In this document: positions 48,437 to 59,441 of the stretch, one piece after another | Numbering within the stretch: the stretch's first letter is position 1 | Layout: the number at the start of each line of letters is the position of its first letter | DNA from: Dastarcus helophoroides | Lineage: Eukaryota > Arthropoda > Insecta > Coleoptera > Bothrideridae | Length of the DNA stretch: 64,000 nucleotides | Reading direction: 5' to 3' | NCBI GenBank assembly: GCA_028583605.1 | Contig: CM053328.1 | Location: forward strand, 36,199,722 to 36,263,721 | Made by a program: the position numbers and the translations under genes | Notes under the pieces: generated by a model | The model's database searches: none | The model's input: only the letters and a program-made list of their open reading frames with translations | What the model was told of the DNA's origin: nothing

Positions 48437-49142
48437 TCTGTTGAAATACAAATCTTGTCCCCTGAAACAAAGATTATAAAAAGAAGAGTAAAAAACACAA
48501 CAAACGTCGCTCCAACGCGTTTCGATAGCCAAGCTATCATCTTTAGAGAGATAAAGCAACCTTTGTTGTGTTTTTTAATCACTCTTAATCTCAGGGGGCA
48601 AGATTTGTATTTCAATTTTTAGTGATAACCAAGGACCAGTTCGTTAAATCAAAACTATTTTTCTGTAATTTCGAATTGAATCCCAAATTTCAAATTTTAT
48701 AGTTGCAATTTCAAGAACTAACATTCACGATATGCAAAAAGAATATTTTCGCGTTTTTCAAGAAATTTTGGTGGAACAGACTGGTCTTTGGTTATCTTCA
48801 AAAATTGAAACTGAAAGAACTTTAGAGGTTGCTCTAAGATGTTTCGATAGCCAAGCTGTCATCTTCAGAGAGAAATTTTGATTTTCAAAATCAAAGTTTT
48901 TAAACGAAATAAAAAAAAAGTAAACATTCTTACAGAGGCGAAATTCGAAACAAAAAACTGAAAGGGGGAAGCTGTTTTCAAAAGGTTAAAACAAAGCAGA
49001 CATTTCACTAAATTTGTTTATTCTTTTTAAAAAAAATCCACTCTCTAAAGATGATAGCTTGGCTATCGAAACGCGTTAGAGCAACCTTTGTTGTGTTTGT
49101 TAATCTTTCTTGGTTTCAGGGGACAAAATTTGTATTTCAACT
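48437..49142. repeat. Four dispersed-repeat copies in mixed orientation
   Basis: Copies at about 48437-48550 (minus), 48551-48645 (plus; head-to-head with the previous one), 48770-48872 (minus) and 49046-49142 (plus). All share CAAGCTATCATCTTYAGAGA or its complement and the GGGGACAAGATTTGTATTTC block. Confidence 0.8.
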
Positions 49143-49887
49143 TCCATTTTTTTTAAACAGACAAAATTATTTAGAAATTTCAGGAATTTCTACTTTTGAC
49201 TTAATTTCGATTATAAAGAAAAATTTTAAATAACAAGCTAACAATCTTTAGTTTCATGCTGAAATGTCAATTTTGTCCCAATAGACTTTAAACTCAAAAT
49301 TTCTTTTATCCCAAATTTTAAGCCACAAGGGTAGAATTTGGTCTCAAAATTGTGAACTGTTTTTTGGAAATGTTATCCTTCTTTTATCCTCGATATTGAA
49401 AAAAAAAGCAGCAAATCCTGCTTTAGGTTAGACCCCCAAAAAAAACGAAATTTACAAAAAATGTCTGATTTGTTAAAATTTTAAAAAGGTAGAATATTCT
49501 GATTTTTTGAACCGGAAAGAGTGCTTTCATTACTATTTGTTTTTTATAATATTTTTGTAATTTCAAAAATATTAATTTTAGATCTAAATATAGTTGAAAT
49601 GGAGGAAAAAACCAAAACCAGAATAAAATCATAAAAAAAATTGGCTTACCAATAATTTTTCTCTGAGAACAAAAATACCTTTCATTATTATTTACGTTTA
49701 TTGTATTTATTAATTATTTATTGTAACAATACTAACGACTTTTTATCACTTTTTCACTCATGAGACATAAGTAGTCATTGTTTTACCTCAAAATTAAGTG
49801 TAGCTACTATTTTCATCTAATGGTTTCTAAGATAATTTCAGTTAAATTGGTTTTAACCCAAATAAAATCGTTACTTGCGGCAATTTA

Positions 49888-52531
49888 ATGTTGTTATATT
49901 GGTTTCTCAAATATGTAATTATATTTATATTCTATTACACACAGTAGTTTATTAAAAAAAATATCTAATTTCTAACTCCTTCGGGTTGGATTTTTTATAT
50001 AAAGCGGTAGTTGATTTTTTTATCTGTTTTTCGCAGGTGGATTTATTTTTCTTTTACACAACATTCTCTGATGGAAATAAAGTGGAGGAATGCTACAAGG
50101 CGGGTCAGTTTTGCGACAACTGCAATACCGTAGTATATTGCGTTTACATGAATGGCAAATTCGTGAACGTTAGCCAGGAGCAGTGTCAACCTGATGAGAC
50201 TTGCAAAAAAGGGTTTTGCGTCAACCAAACCATACCAAATCCAGAATGTGATGGTACTTTGGATATACCAATACCATGTTTATTTATAGGTATTTGTTTG
50301 AAACCTTTGATTTAAAAGTTGTATGATTTTGTCCTATTAGGTCGATTTCCTCACGCTTACCTTTGGAATAAATACGTATTTTGTGTGCCTGTACCAAAGA
50401 AAGATCCCCGACCTATTCCTCTTCTTTTTTCGACCTGTTCTGTTTTTGTTTCGATCTGTTTCTGTTTTTGTTTCAATCTCCTCTTGTTCAATGTTATATG
50501 AAAGTGATGTTTACAGGCGATATATGTTAGTCTTGGCATCTGCGAAGCTAAATTTTTACCAAATATGCTGATGGAATGTCAAAAATCTGGATCATATTGC
50601 GACGATTGCTACCATGCTGTGGTTTGCATATATGAAAATGGGCATTACGTGAACGTCAGCGTAATTGAGTGTGACAACGCCACAATTTGTCAAGATGGAA
50701 AATGCATTACACCCGATAAAGATGATATTAATCCCGCTTGCGACTGCAGTTCCAAAGTGAAATTTCCATGTAAAAACCAAGGTATGTATCCATATCCAAA
50801 CATTTCTTGTCCAGAAACCTAAAAGAATTACGATTAATGCATATTACATCGAAAAAAAAAAAAAACTGAAACAGTTGTTCAGGGGATCAACAGAGCCTCA
50901 AGTTTGTAATTGAATAGATACTTGAATATTTAACTTTATTCTTGAACCTTCGAGATTGATAAAAATTACAAATTTTTGACAGTTTTGGCTTTACTTAAAA
51001 ACACAAAAACCAAAAATTCGAAACAAAAGTATCAAAATTCATATAAAAAATAAATTTTAAAACTTCGACTTCAAGCTCTTAATTTTGACTTTAAATTAGC
51101 ATTCGGCTCGAAATTTCGCTATAAAGGTTATAATATCCAAAAAAAATTGACATGTAATGGACGATTACAACATTTTTAGTAAAATTAATAAAAAAATCTT
51201 AAGTCTGATTTTTAATAAAGAAATTAGAATTTCATATATACTTTCAGAAAAAATTAAAATTACAAATTCAGAGCAGAAGATTAAAATTTCAAAAATGAAT
51301 TCGAAATTAAAATAAAAATCGGTTCCCAAAACCCTTTAATATCGAAAATTTGATGAAATCAAATATCTTACTTTTTCTTTCATTTTTCATTTGATTTTAA
51401 CGATTTATACAAAAAGTTGCGAAGGGTTTTATTAACGGATTAAGTACGTTTTGCAAGAGAATTTCAAATGTCGTTAATGTTGAAAACAATCAAAAGAGGA
51501 CTAAGAACATTTCTTAATAAAAAAGGCAAGTAAATGGTGTGTTGATATAAAAGTTGATTTAGCTTTGATCCAAGATAAAACTTGATAAAAATGCAAAATG
51601 CGTTTTCCGGTCTTTATTTATTAGGTTCGAATAATTCAAAACTATCCGATCAAAGGACAAAAATTTTGATGTGTCGCAAAATTTTAACTAATGTTCAATT
51701 GTGTCACTAACAGAAAACGGTTAGGAAGCACTACTCGCTCATCGGAAAGTTGGTTTAAAATAGATTGCAAATTTGTAATAGACATATATCAAATGTCGAT
51801 TACATTTTTAATTACAGACAAGAAAACGAGTTAATACAAACGTGTTAAAAATAGGACAGCTTAGTTGATTTTTTTCTAGAGAGACAATTCAATTCATAAT
51901 TTTTATATAAGACTTAAACTAGCATAATAATTCTACTGACCCAAAAACAGACCCTCAGTTTTATGGTTCAACTACCGAATAATTTTTGGTCAACTAAATA
52001 AAAGTCCTCAAGAAAAATCGCACAAATTCTGATTAAACTCTTAATGGTATTAAAAGAACCTAAGCTTTAACATGAAATCTCGAGAAAGGGTTTACCATTT
52101 ATGTTACTGCCAGTTAGCCGGGCGCCTTAGAAACTCGAACCCATACCACAGTAGGAGATGAGAATAAAATATTACATTTTTCAGGACTATTCCCACACCC
52201 CTACATCTGGACCAAATTCGTTTTTTGCGCCCTAACAGACAATGACACTTATACTGCCGTTCCTCAAGACTGTGAAGATGAAAAGATGGCATACAATCCA
52301 AAAACCAAGGACTGCTCCATCCCTATTGATAAAATTCCATCAGGTTATCCCCTTCCACTGTGCAAGAATGTTGGCGATATGGCGGCCTTATCGAGCGATT
52401 CGAATATTTATTATATTTGCAACATGGAACCCTGCAACCAGGAAGATGAAAAAGAAAAAGTTATTTATCCCGAACAACACAAGTGTCCTCCTAGAAAGAC
52501 ATTTAATGCGAAACTAGCAGAGTGCTCTTGA
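49888..52531 (+). CDS. Fused peritrophin-like locus P3/B3 with alternative middle exons
   Basis: Exon 1 is 49888-49914 (MLLYWFLKY, phase 0 donor TAT|GTAATT). Two candidate middle exons follow: P-type 50037-50289 (VDLFFFYTTFS, ECYKAGQFCDNC, IPCLFI) and B-type 50517-50781 (AIYVSLGICEA, ECQKSGSYCDDC, FPCKNQ). The final exon is 52185-52531 (GLFPHPYIWTKFVFC, QDCEDEKMAYNPKTKDC, FNAKLAECS, TGA). Both middle exons have a phase 0 acceptor and phase 1 donor, so exon 1 + either one + last exon is in frame (208 or 212 residues); using both would break the frame. All exons are open. A remnant of the P-type last exon (50341-50398) is cut off at the fusion point. A CBM14-like secreted product is expected. 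Confidence 0.65.
50341..50398 (+). pseudogene. Truncated P-type last exon at the duplication junction
   Basis: GRFPHAYLWNKYVFC, directly comparable with P1 exon 3 at 37873, stops after VPVPKKD where sequence switches to the B1-type pyrimidine repeat (compare 41335). It preserves the recombination breakpoint. Confidence 0.8.
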
Positions 52532-52893
52532 TCTTTACCAGTAGTTTTACATAAGAGTTTTTATTTTAGTTAGTGCTTAGGAATAAAAAAATATTGCATT
52601 CAAGGATTAATTGTTATTCAAATCGTTAAATTTGAAGTTCTGAATGTATCCATAATTTTTTTTTTTTGGTACAAAATGTCAAAAATTTCAAAGTGCATCA
52701 AACTATGACACTGGATAATGCAAGACTTAAGTATTCAAGCGGGTCCATATGATTTTTCACCAAATTAATAGGTAAATGTTTTAACAATCGCCAAGTATAT
52801 ATTACAAAATAAAATCCATTTAGGTAACACCATGTTTTTAATATTCTATTGTTCTTCTGTCATTCACCATACAAAAGCGTGAAATTGTTTCAT

Positions 52894-52901
52894 CTATAAA
52901 T
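52894..52901 (+). promoter_or_regulatory. TATA box of gene B4
   Basis: TCTATAAA within the shared GTGAAATTGTTTCATCTATA block, about 65 bp before ATG 52966. Confidence 0.6.
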
Positions 52902-52965
52902 TTGTATATGTATATACGAAATTAGCACGTTCAAAAGTAAAACGTATTTGCACCAGATATAAAAA

Positions 52966-55335
52966 ATGTGGTTTAAAGTATTGTCCATTTTCGTGGGAAG
53001 TTCATGGTTTTTACTTACAACTTTAGCAATAAAATATTCTTATAATCCAAAACAATTGATCAAAAACTTATATGGTAAAATTATTTTTAAAAAGTTAAAA
53101 TAAATCGTCATTCACTGAAATTGATTCTACTTCGCTGTTTATTTGTGGCTGCATCGAAAACAGAAAAATTTTAGATGTCTTCCTTTCCTGCCAGTTCAGT
53201 TTTTAACTGAATACTTATTTCGGAATCAACAAAAGCAGCTGAAGGCGTGGGGAATGTGAGTGATCTCTGAGGACTTCATGTCTTGGAATGTTGGATTTTT
53301 TACACTGCGGTAGCCGAAATAAAGCTTGAATCCTACTAAAGACGAATCTCTTCAGGCAAACGTGTATATCATTCTAATCCTATCAGTAGAATTATTCTTG
53401 TCTGTTTCAGTCTCCTCTTGTTTCTTGTTTCAATATTATATTGAAGTGATGTATTTCCAGGCGATATATGTCAGTCTTGGCATCTGCAAAGGTGAAAAAT
53501 GCGATAATCCCGATGATATTTACCCCGCTTGCAACTGCAGAGTTAAATTTAAATGTAATAATCAAGGTATGTACTCATATTGAAACAGTTCTAGTCTAGG
53601 TGCCTAAAAGAACTATGATAAATTTCTATTACATCGAAAAAAAAAACAAACTGAAACACTTGCTCAGGTGATCAATTGAGTCTCAAGTTTGTAATTGAAT
53701 AGAAAATTGAATGTTCAATTTTATTCTTTAAACTTCGAAATCGTTAAAAAATTACAAATTTTGGATAGTTTTGGCTTTACCTAAAAATACAAAAGCCAAA
53801 AGTTCGAAACGAAAATGTCAAAATTCATATAAAAAATAAATTTCAAACCTTCGACTTCAAGCTCTTAATTTTGATTTTAAATTAACATTCGACTCCAAAT
53901 TTCGCTATAAAGGTCAAAATATGGAGAAAAAATTGACATGTGCTGGACAATTACAACATTTTTATTAAAATTAAATTAAAAAACTTTAATTCTGTTTTTT
54001 AATGAAAGAGTAAAATTTTATACTTTCACAAAAAAAATACAAATTTGGAACAAAAGATTAAAATTTCAAAAATGAATTCGAAATTTAGGTAAAAATCAAT
54101 TCTCGTAACCCTTTAATATCGAAAATTTGATGAAATCGAATATCCTACTTTTTATTTGAATTTTCATTTGATTTTTACGATTTATACAAAAAGTTGATAT
54201 TTGGCGAAGGTTTTGTTAACAAATTAAGTTTGTTATGCAAGAGAATTTCAAATGTTGTCGTTGTTGAAAAAAAATCATAATAAAACTAAGAACATATTTT
54301 AATAAAAAATGTAAGAAAATGATGAGTTGATATAAAATTACATTTAGTTCTGAACCAAAATAAAAATTGATAAAAAGGCAAAATAATGCAAAATGCGTTT
54401 TTTCGGTCTTTATTTATTAGATTCCAATGATTCAAAACTATCTGATCAAAAGGCAAAAATTCTGATGTGTCGCAAAATTTTAACTAATGTTCAAGTTTGT
54501 CACTAAGAGGAAAAGGTTGGGAACCACTACTCGCTCGTTTAAAATAGTTTGCAAATTTTTAACAGACATGTTAAACATCGATTACATTTTCAATTGCAGA
54601 CAAGGAAACGAATTGTTAAAATGTGTTAAAAATATGGGAGCTTGAATAATTTTTTTCTAGAGCGACAATTTAATTCATAATTTTTGTATAACACCTAAAC
54701 TAGCAAAATAATTCCACCGACCTAAAAAAAGACCCTCACTTTTGTAGTTCAACTGCCGAATAATTTTTGGCAACCTAAATAAAAGTTCCCAAGAAAAATC
54801 GCACAAATTCTAATTAAAATCTTAATGTTATTAAAAAAAACCTAAGCATTGACATGAAATTCCAAAACAAAATTACCATTTTTAATTCACTAGCAATTCG
54901 TCGGGCTTCGTAGAAATTCGGGTTCCGACTATAGTAGAACATAAGAATAAAATATTTCATTTTTCAGGGCTGTTCCCACACCCCTACATCTCGACCAAAT
55001 TCGTTTTTTGCTCCCTAAAAGACGACGGCACCCATACTACCCACCTTCAAGACTGCAAACACAATAGAACGGCATACAATCCAGGAACCAAGGACTGCTC
55101 CGACTTTATTGATAACAGTCCATCAGGTTATAATCACGCATTGTGCAAGAATGTGGACGATGTAGCGGTCTTATCGGAAGATCCGAATATTTTTTATGTT
55201 TGCAAAATGAGATCCTGCCTACGAGAAGATGAAGATGAAGATGATGACGATGCAGGAAAAAAAGTTCTTTATCCTGAAATCCAGAAGTGTCCTCTTGGAA
55301 CAAAATTCAATATCAAACTTTTAGAGTGCAGTTAA
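52966..55335 (+). CDS. Peritrophin-like gene B4, open frame, altered first donor
   Basis: Exon 1 is 52966-52995 (MWFKVLSIFV), exon 2 is 53461-53566 (AIYVSLGICKGEKC, CNCRVKFKCNNQ), exon 3 is 54968-55335 (GLFPHPYISTKFVFC, YNPGTKDC, FYVCKMRSC, FNIKLLECS, TAA). All junction phases agree and the frame is open, giving about 167 residues with an acidic Asp/Glu run near the end. The exon 1 donor is GG-AAG where B2 has GT-AAG. A GT three bases upstream (TTC|GTGGGA, 52993) would keep the frame and drop one Val. It lacks the first Cys module present in B1 and B3. Likely secreted chitin- or matrix-binding protein. Confidence 0.7.
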
Positions 55336-55949
55336 TATTAATGACTATTCTAACTAGTAGTTTTAATTAAGGTTTTTTATTTCAGTTACTGCTTAGGAAC
55401 AAAAAAAACATTGCATTCAGCCACTAATTATTATTTAAATCCTTAAATTCGAAGTTTTGAATGAACCAATCATTCTTTTTTTGGTACAAAAATATCAAAA
55501 ATTTCGAAGTGCATCTAATTTTGACACTAGACAATCCAAAACTTTAGTATTTAAGTGTGTCCATAAATCGCATTGTTGCGTGTTATCGGTTCTAAAGATA
55601 AAAGCTTCGTGAATTGTAATCATTTTATTTCCAAACTGATTTGCTATCTCTACAATTATAGTTCACTTAACTGTCCAACTGATTAATTAACCAACTAACT
55701 AACTTACTGGTTAATTGACTGACTAAGAGAAAGATGACGGCCTATTTATAGGTTCCGTTCCGGTTTCTAGAACGGACGTACAGATAAGACTTATCGCTTA
55801 CGAAAATGTCTAGAGCACTTATCTGCTGTATAGTTCATTATCGCGAGCGCTTCCTATTATCAAATTTCAAATTTTATAACTATATTTTGTTTCAATATGA
55901 TTTTTCGTTAAATTAAAAGGAAAAAGTTTTAATAAACGCTAAATATACA

Positions 55950-56215
55950 GGGTGGTCCACTATTTATAGCGGGAACTTTAAAGAAAAATAAAATATCAAA
56001 AAATAATGTGACTTTGTTATATAAACAATGCCTCTTAAACGTACCGTTTTTGAGATACACGGTGTTAAATTCTCATTTTTTAAACGATTTTATTTTATAT
56101 CTCTCAAATGAACTGTAATATTTAAAAAAATATCTGGTGACAGGAAATATCTCGTAAAGGGCTAATATTACCTTATTATAAAAGTTCACAGGCGTAGATC
56201 TGGGTATGGTGACCC
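55950..56215 (+). repeat. Transposon end beginning TACAGGGTGGTCCACTATTT
   Basis: The CAGGGTGGTCC start is typical of Tc1/mariner-like termini. The next 250 bp match 46860-47105 in reverse. A transposase fossil about 400 bp downstream may belong to the same element. Confidence 0.65.
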
Positions 56216-56609
56216 TTTTTTCTATCTAAACTTCTACGCGACTGGTTCTAAATACTGATTCAATAATTTTTTGTATTTTATAATAATTGTCGCTCAAAAG
56301 TGTATTGTGCTATTTTTTCGTTAGATAAACTATTTTCGAGTTAATAGCATGTAAAAATATTAATGTTCCTTTTTAATAACAATGTTGTTATTAACGTTAG
56401 CATTAACAATTTCTTTTAATGTTACTGTTTGCATTTTACTATTAATTCCTGAGTTAAAATGAGGAAAAAAATATCACAAGAGATAACGAGAAATTTAATT
56501 TCCCCATCTACTCATTTCCATACAACTGTGGGGTAGAGTATTATGGCGCCCTATTTCAACATGCAGCTTTCATGTCTTAGGTTAAGGGGTAAATCGTCGA
56601 TATAGTCAT

Positions 56610-56945
56610 ATAGGTTATTAATGGGAAAGTCAAGAAATAGTTCCGAGTTTAACCTTCGAGGTAAACTCGACCACAAACATTATTGTCAATAATTCCCAGT
56701 TAAACATTCACGTTAAATTCATTTTGAAATGATCGTGGCTGAATTTTTCGTGTGCTCAAAAATGGATGTTATGGTCACTTGTTACTTCTCGTCTGTTAAA
56801 TGAAGATTCAAGTGTCCACAGAATTTTGTGCAAAAATTCGGGATTTTCTTCCATCGAATTTAAAAGCCACTGACAAAACCTTAATCGCTTTTTAGCATCC
56901 CCAAGATGTAAATCTTGACCGGGCTGTAGTAGACCAGGGTAGAAG
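56610..56945 (-). pseudogene. Tc1/mariner-like transposase fragment
   Basis: On the minus strand: LHLGDAKKRLRFCQWLLNSM, ENPEFLHKILWTLESSFNRR, then NIHF, a stop, AHEKF and, after a frame change, NEFNVNV and LGIIDNNVCG. It resembles the catalytic-domain start of insect Tc1/mariner-like transposases, where the usual LWTDESSF has become LWTLESSF, so the first catalytic Asp is lost. Stops and a shift show it is dead. The stretch 56950-57820 shows no gene. Confidence 0.75.
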
Positions 56946-57821
56946 CCTTCAAAAACGATAAAAAGTGAAAAAAAAAATATAATAGGATGAAACCTATTAG
57001 AAAAGAAAGATAATGCAACAAAAATGAAAGGAAAAATAAATTACGGGCGATCCGAGGTCGGGAAGGGGTAGGGGGTGAGATTTTAAGGGTAAGAAACGGT
57101 TTATCTCGATTTCTGGCAAAACTACAAATCCTATGGAAAAAAGTTAAATGGCAAAGTTGTAGGTAATAAGAAGATCTACAACTTTTGTATCAACACTTTT
57201 TTAACATAACCTCAAAATTCACGTGAAAAATTCAATTTATGGTTTATAGTTTTTTATTTTTATCTTTTACAAAAAAAATTATTTTTCACGAAATCTGATG
57301 AAAACTTACCTTTTTATATCTCAAAGACACTGCAATTTTTTTGATTTAAAATATTTATTTTTTCACCTTATTTTGACTCAGTATCGAAAAAGCACCCTAA
57401 TTTTCAATCGAAAAATCTCACGTTAAAATTTTAGCTTTTTCAAAAAACTCGGTGAGCTTTTTGTTCGTTGAAATGTCTACCTTCTGATGGTGTAAAAAAA
57501 ATATACATTACTATGGTAAATCTTCTAATAAAATTCAAAAAAAAACGAAAAATACTCCAATTCGAAATTTTTTTTTTATCTTTATGTACAATTTTGAGCT
57601 ATTTGTTAAAATTTATACTTTAATTACTCAAAAAACGTAAGATTTCATTTAACATTGATAAACAAAAAAATTACAAATCCAAAAAACATAAAGATTGCAA
57701 AAAACATAGTTGTTTTAAATATTAAAGATTGGATTTTAAGGGGATTTAATCTAAAAAATATGACTGTAGCTATTGTTTTCACTAAAAAAAATTTATTTCT
57801 TAAATTCTCATTACATTTATG

Positions 57822-58271
57822 TCATAGAAAATTAATATTTGTATTTATCAAAACATTGTCTTCAATTTTAATCAGTTTTTGTCTCTTTGATGGTATTTCT
57901 TCATCGTTAGATTCAGCACACCTTTCCGATTCTACTAGATCTTCGAAGTCTTCAAGACCATCATCGTCTTCGTCTCCAACATCATTTCGAGTTTGCACTG
58001 GTTCTTCATCCACAATTTCATCTAGATCATTAACTTCCTCGTAGGTTTCTTCTACCACATTGGCGCATTTTTCAGAACCATGACAATTTGAACATAAATT
58101 TGTGCATTTTAAACCACGTTTTCGGCAGCCACATTTTAAACTATTGCATCCAGTGTCACAGTTGCAGCAAATAGTTTTCAGCAATATGTCTGGAATTAAT
58201 TCTTTTCCTGTAAATTTGGGCATAGTGTCCCGCAGATGTGGCTTCCAGCCCCAATCTGTTGCTGTCAGTTA
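57822..58271 (-). pseudogene. Cys-rich CXC-type C-terminal gene fragment, split by a hAT
   Basis: Reading from 58271: LTATDWGWKPH, then LLKTICCNCDTGC, LKCGCRKRGLKC, CSNCHGSEKCANV and an acidic tail ending NTNINFL. The Cys pattern is like the CXC/tesmin-type tail of repeated, uncharacterised insect proteins. The upstream part resumes beyond the hAT insertion at 62542-62625 (LPPPEGAAEQHCYRAYYQLQ, TWLGN), in the same frame but with a TAA at the join. The fragment is probably part of a repeated element or a dead gene. Identity of the full protein is not known to me. Confidence 0.65.
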
Positions 58272-59297
58272 CAGTGGCGGCTCGTAGTCCAAAACTAATG
58301 GGGGTGCTGCGACAATGTTTAGAGTTTTATGTTTGATCCAAAATTTCGATTTCGATGATTGACTAAAAATTTCGCCATTTTCAAAATGTAATTTTTCGAA
58401 AATATTAGATTTCTTAGAAAACTTGACAATGAAAATTGTTGATCAATGTCGCGTTTTTTGAAAAACTGGATTTTTTCCAAATTTCGATTGTATTCCAAAA
58501 TGTATATTCTTTTCTTGTAATTTCACCCCTATTTTATTTTTAAGTATTGACTTTTCCGAAAATCTGTGTATACTCTCTTTTAAAATTATCTCCATTTTCG
58601 AAAATATTTAATCTTTTCGGTGTTTTGTTTTTTTATATTTTTTTTTTTTTGAAAATTAAGTACATTTTTCCAGAATTTTCACACTTTAAAAATTTTTACT
58701 TTTTCTAAAAATTTGAACCTTTGACTTTTCTTGAAATGAACTTTTGACTTTTTAAATTTTCCATCTTTTTCAAAATGTCACCATTTTTTTTGAAAAATTA
58801 TATTTTTATTAAAAATTTCAATTCTTAATAATTTCGACTGTTTTTTTTAATGTCGACCATTTTTCAAAATTTCAACTATTTTTCAAAGTTTCGATATTTT
58901 AAAATGGAGACATTTTACAGGATGTCGACTTTTTTACATTTTCGACTATTTCTGTTTTTTTTTTAAATTTGGCTACTTTTTAATTTTCCAGATTCTTTCA
59001 AAATTTCAATTTTTTTTTTTGAAATCTTGACGCTTTGCGAAACGTTTAACATTTTTTCAGAATTTTAATTTTGTTGAGCTAAAATTTCAATCTTTTTTAA
59101 AAAAATCTTCAACCTTGGTTTAAAATTTTAACTACGAAAAATTTAATCCTTTTTCAGATTTTTAACTTCTCAATATTTCAACTTTTGAAAACCTTGATCT
59201 ATCTGATAATGTTTGACTTGTTTGCAATATTCCGGCTTCGAAAATTTTGGTTTTTTTTTGATAATTTGAGTGAAAATTTCCCAATTTTTCAAAATTT

Positions 59298-59441
59298 AAA
59301 CTTTTTTTAAAATTTCGAGTTATTTAAAAACTCGATAATAATTCTCAGATCTTTTGAATGTGTCTAAACAGTAGACACATTCAAAAGATCTGAGAATTAT
59401 TATCGAGTTTTTAAAATTACTCGAAATTTTAAAAAAAGTTT
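59298..59441. repeat. Snap-back inverted repeat, about 68-bp arms, 7-nt loop
   Basis: Left arm 59298-59365 ends CTTTTGAATGTGTCT, loop AAACAGT, and the right arm returns AGACACATTCAAAAG onward. The arms differ by about one indel and one substitution, so the inverted duplication is recent. It resembles palindromes made by template-switch or hairpin repair. Confidence 0.9.

Larger units (their letters stand above)
50405..55860 (+). repeat. Segmental duplication of 41335-46790
   Basis: Gene-by-gene and intron-by-intron correspondence at an offset of about 9.07-9.09 kb (41494 to 50565, 43198 to 52286, 43887 to 52966, 45894 to 54968). Introns are conserved nearly as well as exons, so the event is recent relative to the split between B1 and B2 types. 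Confidence 0.92.

Noticed and set aside
49051..49233. Frames reading SKRVRATFVVFVNLSWFQGT in many places
   Set aside because: All are translations of the dispersed 130-bp repeat. Different copies break at different points, so no conserved protein is evident.
56950..57820. Frame at 57655 on with Ser-rich plus-strand C-terminus
   Set aside because: Antisense of the acidic tail of the CXC-type fragment on the minus strand.
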